A stretch of DNA of 39,099 bases, from the NCBI RefSeq assembly GCF_000367365.1, contig NZ_BARF01000118.1:1-39099 (forward strand), in the 5' to 3' direction. The position numbers and the translations under genes are program-made. This document shows, piece by piece, positions 14,750 to 24,283 of the stretch; the stretch's first letter is position 1, and every line of letters begins with the position of its first letter. The notes below the pieces were generated by a model, which saw only the letters and a program-made list of their open reading frames with translations, was not told where the DNA came from and did no database searches. Origin of the DNA: Streptomyces prunicolor NBRC 13075 (GTDB lineage: Bacteria > Actinomycetota > Actinomycetes > Streptomycetales > Streptomycetaceae).

Positions 14750-15766
14750 TCAGAGCAGAACGATCGGGTTGCTCAAAGCCGCCATCCGCCCACCGGGACC
14801 CGGACCGGGATGACGTACCTCGACTCGGATGAACGCCGACTCCCGCGCACTGGTACGCCACTCCACCGCGCCCACTCCCGCGGCGGACAGCGAAGCAACG
14901 TGGACCTTCCCCGCCCCGGTGTGAAGACTGACCACCCCCGAAGGCACCCCACGCACGCCCACCCGCGCCACCACCGGCTCACCGCAGCGCTCCAACTGCC
15001 CACCGATACCTACTCGTTGAGCGCCCGCAGAGACCTCGAACGACAACTCGACGTCGGCAGACTCGGCGATCCAGCTCCGCCCGGCACGGATACCGGCGAG
15101 CACCGCGTCCGTGCTCAACTCCCCGGCCTGGACGACGGTGTGCGGAACACCGATCTGGCCCGACAGATGAGCGTCACTGTTGCCCATCGCCGGCCGCCAC
15201 CCGCCCGTCCGCCGGATGTCCGTGCCGAGACTCCGCCCCCACTCCGCCAACGCCGCCTCGTTGTCCGCCTGCCAGGGCAGGTCCGAACTCCACGGCCCGT
15301 TCCAGACCTCGACCGCGTCGAACCCCTCGTACGGGTACAGGAACATGCCCGAGTCGTACGGCGCGTGCGGATGGGCGACCACGCACAGCCCGCCCCCGCG
15401 ACGGACCTCGTCGAGATGCCGGTCGATCACCTCGTCCCGCACGCCGTACCGCCAGTCGACCACCCGCCCGTACCGGACACCCAGCGCAAGCCAGTGCCCG
15501 GTACGGGTGGTGACCTCCTGACCCAGAATCACCAGCAGATCGTCACCGGCGTAGCGACCCCAAGTGCCGTGCGTATCGGCGTTGTTGTGCTCGGTGGCCG
15601 CCAGGAAGTCCAGACCCGCCGCACGGGCCTCGACAGCAAGACGTTCCGGTGTCAGCTCACCGCCGTGCGAACACACCGAGTGCACGTGACAGTCGCCCCG
15701 GTACCAGCCGCCTTCTCGAACGGCCACCTTCTCGAACGGCACCCGATCACGCGGCGTCGAGCGCAT
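14750..15766 (-). CDS. CehA/McbA-type PHP domain metallohydrolase
   Basis: The 338-residue product carries PHP-domain metal motifs in order: CHVHSVCSH (27-35), ATEHNN, ILGQEVTT, VVAHPHAPY and NSDAH. A beta-rich C-terminal domain of about 100 residues follows. This matches CehA/McbA-family metallohydrolases, which cleave phosphate or carbamate esters with two or three metals; natural substrates are mostly unknown. ATG 15766 lies 20 bp inside the preceding gene; GTG codons at 15742 and 15724 are alternatives and would avoid the overlap. No signal peptide is seen, so a cytoplasmic location is likely. Confidence 0.8.
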   Translation of the reverse strand: MRSTPRDRVPFEKVAVREGGWYRGDCHVHSVCSHGGELTPERLAVEARAAGLDFLAATEHNNADTHGTWGRYAGDDLLVILGQEVTTRTGHWLALGVRYGRVVDWRYGVRDEVIDRHLDEVRRGGGLCVVAHPHAPYDSGMFLYPYEGFDAVEVWNGPWSSDLPWQADNEAALAEWGRSLGTDIRRTGGWRPAMGNSDAHLSGQIGVPHTVVQAGELSTDAVLAGIRAGRSWIAESADVELSFEVSAGAQRVGIGGQLERCGEPVVARVGVRGVPSGVVSLHTGAGKVHVASLSAAGVGAVEWRTSARESAFIRVEVRHPGPGPGGRMAALSNPIVLL

Positions 15767-16166
15767 CGGTGATCTTGCGGGTCATCTCGGCCATGACGGG
15801 GCTGGACTGGTTCTTGCCGGTCCGGGTGCCCGCGTCGAGGGCTACGAGGACGGTGCCGCGGAAGTTGGCGGCCTCGGCCGGGTCCTGCTTCTTGAGCACG
15901 CTCATCGCCTCGGTCAGGGCCGGCAGCACGTGGTCGGCGATTTCGGCCACGGACTTGCCGTTCAAGCCCTTGATCTTCGACTTCTCGGCGAGCACGTAAC
16001 CGATCGGGCCGGTCGCGGAGGCCAGCGCGATGCTGCCCTGGGTGGCGACCTTGTGCGGCGAACCGGCGGCACCGGCGGCGGCCATGAGCGAGACGGCGCC
16101 GTACGCGGCGGTACGCAGGGTCTGCTTGTCCTCGTCGGTCAGGGTGAGGGTGAGGTTGATGGCCAT
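15747..16166 (-). CDS. Conserved hypothetical protein, helical
   Basis: The 139-residue protein starts at ATG 16166 with AAGGAG nine bases upstream. It begins with a beta strand (MAINLTLTLTDEDKQTL), followed by Ala/Gly-rich helices (AAYGAVSLMAAAGAAGSPHK), a GPIGYVLAEKSKIKGLNGKS stretch and a final helical part. I do not recognise the family. There is no signal peptide, and the Ala-rich helix is not strongly hydrophobic enough for a clear membrane span. It may be co-transcribed with the PHP gene, whose start overlaps its end. A 10-bp inverted repeat lies about 110 bp upstream. Confidence 0.65.
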   Translation of the reverse strand: MAINLTLTLTDEDKQTLRTAAYGAVSLMAAAGAAGSPHKVATQGSIALASATGPIGYVLAEKSKIKGLNGKSVAEIADHVLPALTEAMSVLKKQDPAEAANFRGTVLVALDAGTRTGKNQSSPVMAEMTRKITDALDAA

Positions 16167-16272
16167 GGTGATCTGCTCCTTGGTGTCGGCCGCGGCCCCC
16201 GGTCGGGGCTGCATCGCCTTCCTTCTGGAACAGAGCCTGCGCCCACCCGGTTTCACGACGCCCTCAGTGCGC

Positions 16273-16309
16273 TTTCAGCGGACAGGAGGGACCGGGAGAT
16301 CCGCTGAAA
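16273..16309. promoter_or_regulatory. Perfect 10-bp inverted repeat, possible operator
   Basis: TTTCAGCGGA at 16273-16282 and TCCGCTGAAA at 16300-16309 are exact complements with a 17-bp spacer. They lie between the hypothetical gene at 16166 (minus) and the small frame at 16356 (plus). The layout suits an operator or a hairpin in a leader. Confidence 0.5.
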
Positions 16310-16355
16310 CCAGGGTGAGAAAACACGTATCGCCGCAGGACACGCGCACCTAAAG

Positions 16356-16544
16356 ATGGCCCTGCCCTACTCCTCACGAACTCTGCTGACCTACGGGAAA
16401 GTTCGCGAGACAGCCCTGCTCGTCGAGCGGACGAACGCCGACGCGGCCGTCTTCGTGACACCCCTGACGCAGCGTCAACGTCGCGTGCTGACAGGGCTCC
16501 TCGGCTGCCCCGCCGTAAGCCTTGCCGATGCTCAGGTGACCTGA
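16356..16544 (+). CDS. Short HflX N-terminal-like protein or fragment
   Basis: The 62-residue product has a pattern matching the N-terminal domain of HflX GTPases: GKVRETALLVERTNADAAVF then TPLTQRQRRVLTGLLGC, compared with GKxxEIAxxVxxTxAxxVxF and LSPxQxRNLExxL in HflX. The GTPase domain is missing: a stop follows at 16542. It could be a truncated remnant or a free-standing domain. No good ribosome site is seen. It is convergent with hutI. Confidence 0.4.
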   Translation: MALPYSSRTLLTYGKVRETALLVERTNADAAVFVTPLTQRQRRVLTGLLGCPAVSLADAQVT

Positions 16545-16574
16545 CGCGCTGACGCCCCGGCCCCTGCACCCAAG

Positions 16575-17762
16575 TCAGACCACCCGCACTCCCCGCCGCC
16601 ACACCCCGGTCACCAACGGCACTCCCGGCCGATAAGCCAAATGCACATGGCTCGGCGCATCCAGCAGCACCAGGTCGGCCCGCGCCCCCACCCCGACCCG
16701 CCCCACGTCGTCCCGTCGCAACGCAGCCGCCCCTCCCGCCGTAGCCGCCCACACGGCCTCGTCCGGAGTCATCCCCATGTCCCGCACCGCCAGCGCGATG
16801 CAGAAGGGTACGGACGACGTGAAGGACGAACCCGGGTTGCAGTCGGTCGACAGCGCGACCGTGACGCCCGCGTCCAACAGGCGGCGCGCGTCCGGCCATT
16901 GCGCGCGCGTCGAGAACTCCGCGCCGGGGAGCAACGTGGCGACCGTCGCGCCGCTCGCCAGCGCGTCCACGTCCGCGTCCGTGAGGTGGGTGCAGTGGTC
17001 CGCGCTCGCCGCGTCAAGTTCTACGGCTAGTTGGACCCCCGGGCCGTACGACAACTGGTTGGCGTGGATGCGCGGGTGGAGGCCCTTCGCCCGCCCCGCC
17101 GTGAGGATCGCGCGCGCCTGGTCGCCGTCGAACGCGCCCTTCTCGCAGAACACGTCGATCCAACGGGCGTGCGGGGCACAGGCGTTGAGCATCTCACCGG
17201 TGACCAGGGATACGTACGCGGCGGGGTCGTCAGCGTAGTCGGGCGAGACGATGTGCGCGCCGAGGTAGGTCACCTCGTCCGTGTGCGCGGCGGCGATCCG
17301 CAGCGCGCGGGACTCGTCGGCGACCGTCAGGCCGTAGCCCGACTTCGTCTCGAAGGTGGTGGTGCCCTGGCGGAGCGCCTCGTCCAGGTAACGGGTGAGG
17401 TTCGCCTCCAGTTCCCCGTCGCTCGCCGCGCGCGTCGCCGCGACCGTCGTACGGATGCCGCCCGCGCTGTACGCCCGCCCGGACATGCGGGCGTTGAACT
17501 CCTGCGTGCGGTCGCCCGCGAAGACGAGGTGCGAGTGGGAGTCCACGAAGCCGGGCAGGACCGCCCGCCCACCGGCGTCGACCCGATTGTCAGTGGCGGG
17601 TGCTTTGCTTGTTTCACCGGTCCAAGCGATGCGGTCGCCGTCGATGACGACGGCCGCGTCCTGGATCAGACCGAGAGGGGATCTGTCACCGAGGGAGGGG
17701 TCGTTGGTGACCAGCGTGGCGATGTTGGTGATGACAGTGGTGCTGGTGCTGGTGCCGCTCAT
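16575..17762 (-). CDS. hutI: Imidazolonepropionase HutI
   Basis: The product is 395 residues, usual length for HutI. It opens the imidazolone ring to formiminoglutamate, third step of histidine breakdown, in the cytoplasm with one metal ion. Amidohydrolase motifs are in order: DSHSHLVFAGDRTQE (metal HxH and substrate Arg), KSGYGL, HANQ, DHCTH and STDCNPGS (catalytic Asp). It is last in the minus-strand hut operon, 95 bp after hutF. That gap is filled by a 24-bp repeat whose units each carry a GAGG(A/C) ribosome-site core. The start is ATG 17762, directly after GAGGACACG. Confidence 0.93.
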   Translation of the reverse strand: MSGTSTSTTVITNIATLVTNDPSLGDRSPLGLIQDAAVVIDGDRIAWTGETSKAPATDNRVDAGGRAVLPGFVDSHSHLVFAGDRTQEFNARMSGRAYSAGGIRTTVAATRAASDGELEANLTRYLDEALRQGTTTFETKSGYGLTVADESRALRIAAAHTDEVTYLGAHIVSPDYADDPAAYVSLVTGEMLNACAPHARWIDVFCEKGAFDGDQARAILTAGRAKGLHPRIHANQLSYGPGVQLAVELDAASADHCTHLTDADVDALASGATVATLLPGAEFSTRAQWPDARRLLDAGVTVALSTDCNPGSSFTSSVPFCIALAVRDMGMTPDEAVWAATAGGAAALRRDDVGRVGVGARADLVLLDAPSHVHLAYRPGVPLVTGVWRRGVRVV

Positions 17763-17832
17763 CGTGTCCTCGTGGGTGCGGGGAGTCGTGTCCTCGTGGG
17801 TGCGGGGGATCGTGGCCTCGTGCGTGCGCGGG
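17762..17832. repeat. 24-bp tandem repeat, three units, with iterated ribosome site
   Basis: Units at 17762-17785, 17786-17809 and 17810-17832 share TCGTG(T/G)CCTCGTG and a G-rich end. Read on the minus strand each holds CACGAGG(A/C)CACGA. The unit nearest the gene supplies the hutI Shine-Dalgarno, so the repeat multiplies it upstream. Confidence 0.8.
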
Positions 17833-17857
17833 TCGGCGATCGGCTCTACGCGCGGCT

Positions 17858-19204
17858 CTACGCGCGCAGGGCTTCGACAGCTGCCGCGAGCGCCTGCGGC
17901 ACATCCGGTACGAGCGCGTGCGCCCCGTCGCGTACGACGTGCCGGCCGCCCACGACCGTGTGCCGTACGTCCGCTGCCGTCGCCGCGAATACGGCCGTCT
18001 CGGCGCCGAGCCTGGGCACCGGCCCCGCTGTTCTGACCGAGTCGAGCGCGATCGTCGTGAAGTCGGCGAGCCCGCCTGCCTCAAGGGTGCCTGCCTCGTC
18101 CCAGCCCAGGGCCGCGTGGCCGTCTGCCGAAGCTGCACGGAGCAATGCCGCCGCCGTCCAGTGACCCCGTGTGCGGGTGCGCAGGCGCTCGTTCAACTCC
18201 ATTGCGCGGGCCTCTTCCAGCAGGTCGATCACCGCGTGGCTGTCGGAGCCGAGGGAGAGGGGTGAGCCGGCGCGCTGGAGGGCGACCGCCGGGCCGATGC
18301 CGTCCGCCAAGTCCCGTTCCGTCGTGGGGCACATGCAGGTGCCGGTGCCCGAACGCCCCAGCAGCGCGATGTCCTCGTCCGTGAGGTGCGTGTTGTGGAC
18401 GCCGGTGGTGCGGGGGCCCAACACCCCGTGGTCGGCGAGGAGTTGGGTCGGGGTGCAGTCGTGGGCGGTGCGGCAGGCGTCGTTCTCGGCGGTCTGCTCG
18501 GACAGGTGGACGTGGAGCGGGGCCCGGCGCTCCTCCGCCCACCTCGCCACCGTCGCCAACTCCCGTGCGGGCACGGCCCGTACGGAGTGGATGGCGGCAC
18601 CGATCCTTGCGTGATCTTGTTCCTTGAGAAGTGAACAGCGTTCGGCCCAGGCGTCCGCGCTTCCGTCGGAGAAGCGGAGCTGGTGGCGGTTGGGGGGCTG
18701 TCCGAAGCCGGAGGAAAGGTAGGCGGTGTCGAGGAGGGTGATGCGGATACCGGCTTCGGAGGCGGCGGCGATGAGGGCCTCGCCCATGGCGTTGGGGTCG
18801 GCGTACGGGGTGCCGCCGTGGGCGTGGTGCACGTAGTGGAACTCGCCGACCGCCGTGATCCCGGCCAGCGCCATCTCGGCGTACACCGCGCGGGCCAGTG
18901 CATGGTAGGTGTCCGGGGTGAGCTGGTCGGCGAAGGAGTACATGAACTCCCGCCAGGTCCAGAAGGTCCCGGAGCCGACCTGGACCGTGCCACGCAGGGC
19001 GCGGTGGAAGGCGTGACTGTGGGCGTTGGCGAGGCCGGGGAGGGTGAGGCCTCGGAGCGGCTCGGCGCCGGGGGGCGGGGTGTCGACTCCGGTGCGGACG
19101 GCTGCGATTCGGCCGTCCCTCACCTCCAGGGCGACGCCCGGCTCGACGTTGGTGTCGAGCCAGGCGTGTTCCAGCCAGTACGTCCGCGTGGTGGGGTGCG
19201 TCAC
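17858..19204 (-). CDS. hutF: Formimidoylglutamate deiminase HutF
   Basis: The product is 448 residues from GTG 19204, which overlaps the stop of the M20 gene (GTGA). HutF converts N-formimino-L-glutamate to N-formylglutamate plus ammonia with a zinc ion, in the cytoplasm. Motifs: PGLANAHSHAFHRALRG (metal His pair), HLSEQ, a VHNTHL segment, and GSDSHAVIDLLEEARAMEL, all characteristic of HutF in the amidohydrolase superfamily. Presence of HutF rather than HutG-type formiminoglutamase means the pathway here runs through N-formylglutamate, so a deformylase is needed. Confidence 0.92.
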   Translation of the reverse strand: MTHPTTRTYWLEHAWLDTNVEPGVALEVRDGRIAAVRTGVDTPPPGAEPLRGLTLPGLANAHSHAFHRALRGTVQVGSGTFWTWREFMYSFADQLTPDTYHALARAVYAEMALAGITAVGEFHYVHHAHGGTPYADPNAMGEALIAAASEAGIRITLLDTAYLSSGFGQPPNRHQLRFSDGSADAWAERCSLLKEQDHARIGAAIHSVRAVPARELATVARWAEERRAPLHVHLSEQTAENDACRTAHDCTPTQLLADHGVLGPRTTGVHNTHLTDEDIALLGRSGTGTCMCPTTERDLADGIGPAVALQRAGSPLSLGSDSHAVIDLLEEARAMELNERLRTRTRGHWTAAALLRAASADGHAALGWDEAGTLEAGGLADFTTIALDSVRTAGPVPRLGAETAVFAATAADVRHTVVGGRHVVRDGAHALVPDVPQALAAAVEALRA

Positions 19205-20432
19205 CTGCAGGCCAGCCCTTCCAGTACGTCGGCGAGTGCGGTCACCCCGGCCACGCAGTCGTCCTCGGCCGCGAACTCGGCCGGGGAGTGCGAGACGCCC
19301 GTGGGGTTGCGCACGAACAGCATGGCGGTCGGGATGCTCCCGGAGAGGATTCCGGCGTCGTGTCCGGCACCGGTGCCGAGGACGGGGACGGTCAGTTCCA
19401 TCCCCGTCCCGTTCCCCTTCCCCTTTCCCAGGACTCGGGCGAGTTCGTCGCGCAGGGCGTGGTCGAACTCGACGACCGGGGTGAAGGACTCCCGGACGAT
19501 GTCGAGGTCGATGCCGTGCGCCTCCGCGTACTCACGGGCCGCCTTCTCCACGCCGGTGACCACCGTGTCGAGGGTCTGCTGGTCGGCGGCGCGGGAGTCG
19601 AGCCAGCCGCGCACCAGGGAGGGGATGGCGTTGACGCCGTTCGGTTCTACGGCGATCTTCCCGAACGTGGCCACCGCGCCCGCCAGTTGGGCCTCGCGGC
19701 GGGCGGCGAGCACGGTCTCGGCGTACGACAGCATGGGGTCCCGCCGGTCCACCAGCCTCGTTGTACCGGCGTGATTGGCCTCGCCCCGGAAGTCGAACCG
19801 CCACCGCCCGTGCGGCCAGATGGCACTGGCGATGCCTACCTGGTCGCCGGAGAGGTCGAGGGCGCGGCCCTGTTCGACGTGGAGTTCGACGAACGCGCCG
19901 ATACGGGCGAGGCGCTCGGGGTCGGGGCCGATGGCGTCGGCGTCGTAACCGGCGGCCACCATGGCCTGCGGCAGGGTGACCCCGTCGCCGTCGGTCAGCC
20001 GGTGCGCCTGCTCGACGGTGAGCTGCCCGGCGGTGAGTCGCGACCCGACACAGGCGAGCCCGAAGCGGGCGCCTTCCTCGTCGCCGAAGTTCACGATGGC
20101 GAGCGGCTTGGTGAACTCCGCTCCCCTGCCCCGCAGTTCGTCGAGTGCTGCGAAGGACGACACGACTCCGAGGGGGCCGTCGAAGGCCCCGCCGTCGGGT
20201 ACCGAGTCGAGATGCGACCCGGTGACGACGGCGTCCCCGGCAGCGGGGTCGCCGAGCCAGGCCCACTGGTTGCCGTTGCGGTCGAGTTCGTAGGTCAGCC
20301 CGCGTGACTTGGCCTGCGCCTCGAACCAGTCCCGGCATTCGGCGTCGGCGGCCGTCCAGGCGTAGCGGCGGTAGCCGCCGGAAGCGGAGTTGCGGCCGAT
20401 CGGCAGCAACTCCGCCCACGTGCTGTGGAAGG

Positions 20433-20436
<4 letters not shown>
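19201..20436 (-). CDS. M20-family amidohydrolase (allantoate amidohydrolase-like)
   Basis: The product is 411 residues from GTG 20436, overlapping the hutU stop (GTGA). It has the two-metal site of the M20/AllC/hydantoinase group: GSHLDSVPDGGAFDGPLGV, NFGDEEGARFG, ELHVEQGRALD and a C-terminal AGHDAG. It also has the dimerisation insert with RFDFRGEANHAGTT. The sequence family is usually named allantoate amidohydrolase or N-carbamoyl-amino acid hydrolase. Placement between hutU and hutF, with start-stop overlaps on both sides and no HutG deformylase in the operon, suggests it removes the formyl group from N-formylglutamate. That role is inference. Confidence 0.85.
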
Positions 20437-22097
<1,661 letters not shown>

Positions 22098-22154
22098 GGT
22101 CTGCCTCCTAGCGGACTGCTCTCAGCGGGTCTGAGCTACGCGTTTTTACTACTG

Positions 22155-22181
22155 CTATTCACATCCTGGCTTCGTGAATAG
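22155..22181. promoter_or_regulatory. Perfect 8-bp inverted repeat in hutU divergent promoter
   Basis: CTATTCAC-N11-GTGAATAG lies 58-84 bp upstream of hutU and about 65-90 bp upstream of the divergent PLP gene, in the most AT-rich part of the gap. Spacing of arm centres (19 bp) places them about two helical turns apart, as for a dimeric repressor. The cognate regulator is unknown. A CTATTCA half-site recurs at 29666-29672 in the HAL-like/transporter gap. Confidence 0.55.
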
Positions 22182-22246
22182 AACTAGTCAATACATGGGG
22201 GCGTCTCTGTGGGCAGGCTCTGAGTGTTTGGCCGGATGTACCGACC

Positions 22247-23701
22247 ATGGGCGACGACATGACGGGGGCTCCAGTGAACGACGGAAACCAGGGTCACACG
22301 GACGGCACCGACCCCGGCGCGGATCTCGGCATCGACACCGGCCAGGATCCCGGCACCGAGCACACCGCCCGCCGGGACGAAGCCGTACAGGCCGCCGTGG
22401 AGCAGGGCCTGCTGGGGCCCGGCGCCCCCATCGCCGCGCTGCTGGACGTCACCGGTGTCCGGGAGTCGGCGGCGGCGCTCCGCGCGGCGTTCGACGCGGT
22501 GACCGCGCCCGGGACTCCCGTGCTGCACGCGTTCGCCGTGAAGGCGAGTCCGCTCGTGCCGGTGCTGCGGCTGCTGAACGAGGAGGGCATCGGCGCGGAG
22601 GTGGCGAGCCCGGGTGAGCTGGCCCTCGCGCGGGCGGCGGGCGTACGGCCGGAGCGGACGGTGCTGGACGCGCCCGCGAAGACGCCGGCGGAGTTGCGGG
22701 AGGCGCTGGCGCTGGGGATCGCCGTAAACGCCGATAATCCGCAGGAGTTGGAGCGGATCGACGGGCTGATGCGGTCGGCGACCAGTCGCTCCCCGCTCGG
22801 GATCCGGGTCAATCCGCAGATCGGGGGCGGGTCGATCGCCGCGCTGTCCACCGCCACGGCGACCTCGAAGTTCGGGGTGGCGCTGCGGGACGAGGGGGCG
22901 CGGGAGTGGGTGGTGCGGGCGTTCGCCGAGCGGCCGTGGCTGACCCGGCTGCACGCGCACACCGGGTCGCAGGGCATCCCGCTGTCGCTGCTGGCGCGGG
23001 GCGTGGAGGAGACGTACCGGCTGGCGGAGGAGATCAACGCGCGGCTCGGGCGGCGGCAGATCGACACGCTCGACATCGGCGGCGGCCTGGGGGTGAACTT
23101 CGGTTCGGACGCGACGAGCCCGACGTATGCGCAGTACGCGCAGCTGTTGAAGGAGGCGGTGCCGGGGCTGTTCGACGGGCGGTACGGGCTGGTCACCGAG
23201 TTCGGGCGGTCGATGCTGGCCAAGCAGGGGACGGTGGTGGCCCGGGTCGAGTACGCGAAGAGTGCCGGTGGGCGGCCGATCGCGATCACGCACGCGGGCG
23301 TGCAGGTCGCGACGCGGACGGTGTACGCGCCGCAGTCCTGGCCGCTGCGGATCGCCGCCTACGACGGGAAGGGGCGGCCCAAGTCGGGGGCGGACGTGGT
23401 GCAGGACGTCGCAGGACCCGCGTGTTTCGCGGGGGATCTGCTGGCCGAGGGGCAGGCGTTGCCCTTGCTGGAGCAGGGGGACTACGCGGCGGCGCTGGAC
23501 ACCGGTGCGTACTACTTCGCGGCGCACTACGCCTACAACTCCCTTGCCCGGCCGGGGATTTACGGCTTCGTGCGGGACGGTGCCGGGGGCGTGTCGTTCG
23601 CGACGGTGCGGGAGCCGCAGACGGTGGCGGAGATCGTGGCCGAATCCGGAGGGGCGCACGCCGCCGCGCTCACCACCCTGCGCGCGCCTGGGAGCCGTTG
23701 A
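22247..23701 (+). CDS. PLP-dependent decarboxylase, diaminopimelate decarboxylase-like (fold III)
   Basis: The product is 484 residues from ATG 22247; ATG 22259 and GTG 22274 (with GGGGG upstream) are equally possible starts, and the first 45 residues are Asp/Gly/Thr-rich. The alanine-racemase fold is shown by HAFAVKAS with the PLP Lys99, HTGSQG, DIGGGLGVNF and the C-terminal GPACFAGD with Cys393. These match the DapDC/OrnDC group 4 decarboxylases. The usual substrate-specificity helix of LysA cannot be judged by eye. It is divergent from hutU, not next to lysine genes, so it may act on another amino acid. A strong hairpin follows at 23721-23768. Confidence 0.8.
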   Translation: MGDDMTGAPVNDGNQGHTDGTDPGADLGIDTGQDPGTEHTARRDEAVQAAVEQGLLGPGAPIAALLDVTGVRESAAALRAAFDAVTAPGTPVLHAFAVKASPLVPVLRLLNEEGIGAEVASPGELALARAAGVRPERTVLDAPAKTPAELREALALGIAVNADNPQELERIDGLMRSATSRSPLGIRVNPQIGGGSIAALSTATATSKFGVALRDEGAREWVVRAFAERPWLTRLHAHTGSQGIPLSLLARGVEETYRLAEEINARLGRRQIDTLDIGGGLGVNFGSDATSPTYAQYAQLLKEAVPGLFDGRYGLVTEFGRSMLAKQGTVVARVEYAKSAGGRPIAITHAGVQVATRTVYAPQSWPLRIAAYDGKGRPKSGADVVQDVAGPACFAGDLLAEGQALPLLEQGDYAAALDTGAYYFAAHYAYNSLARPGIYGFVRDGAGGVSFATVREPQTVAEIVAESGGAHAAALTTLRAPGSR

Positions 23702-23720
23702 CGCACGCCCGTACGAGCAG

Positions 23721-23768
23721 GGTTCAACTGACCCATGCAACTCGTGTGAAAACGGGGTCAGTTGACCC
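23721..23768. terminator. Hairpin after the PLP enzyme gene
   Basis: TCAACTGACCC (23724-23734) and GGGTCAGTTGA (23755-23765) are exact complements, extended after one mismatch by GG/CC. The loop is about 20 nt. It lies 20 bp past the stop and before the Roadblock operon, so it probably ends the PLP transcript, though an operator role is possible. Confidence 0.6.
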
Positions 23769-23884
23769 ACCTTAGTCACTCGGGGGCATGTTCCACTGGA
23801 AAATGCCAGATCCCTCACCCCTCGGCCACACGGTGCGTAGCTTCGTCGTCACTCAGCCGAACCGCAGGCGGGAGGGGAGCCACG

Positions 23885-24283
23885 GTGCCCGGAATCGACG
23901 AGTGCTTACTGGAGGCCATGCGACTGCCCGGTGCCCGGGGCGCCGCGCTGGTCGACTGGACGAGCGGGCTGGCCCTGGGCGTCGTAGGAGAGTCGCCCGG
24001 GGGTGACCAGGAGGCCAGTGCGGCCGAGGCCGCGGAGCTGGCGCGGCTGGCGGCCGAGCACCGGGCGTTCGCGGCCGTCGGGGAGGACGGTCAGGAGGGC
24101 GACGATCCGCCGCTGGAGGATCTGATCGTCAGCAACCGGGACAGCTATCACGTGCTGCGGTTCGTACGGACGTCGTTCGACAGCAGTGTGTTCCTGCATC
24201 TGTGGCTGACCCGCGCGGAGGGCAATCTCGCGCTGGCCCGGATCCGGCTCGGCGAGATGGCCGGACGGCTGGTGCTGGGATGA
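23885..24283 (+). CDS. Roadblock/LC7-like protein 1
   Basis: The GTG at 23885 is chosen for the GGAGGGGAG ribosome site; the frame 5' of it crosses the hairpin region. The 132-residue product shares a plan with the protein at 25728: GARGAALVDWTSGLALGVV near the start, a DLIVSNRDSYHVLRFV strand, and a last helix NLALARIRLGEMAGRL. These fit the alpha/beta Roadblock/LC7 fold. An acidic loop (GEDGQEGDDPP) is inserted. Roadblock proteins usually regulate small GTPases of the MglA type; none is adjacent. It is the first gene of a four-gene operon, and its stop overlaps the next start (ATGA). Confidence 0.7.
   Translation: MPGIDECLLEAMRLPGARGAALVDWTSGLALGVVGESPGGDQEASAAEAAELARLAAEHRAFAAVGEDGQEGDDPPLEDLIVSNRDSYHVLRFVRTSFDSSVFLHLWLTRAEGNLALARIRLGEMAGRLVLG

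Noticed and set aside
16264..16899. A 211-codon minus-strand frame overlapping the 3' part of hutI
   Set aside because: It is Gly/Arg-rich with no motif, and it overlaps hutI in a different frame.
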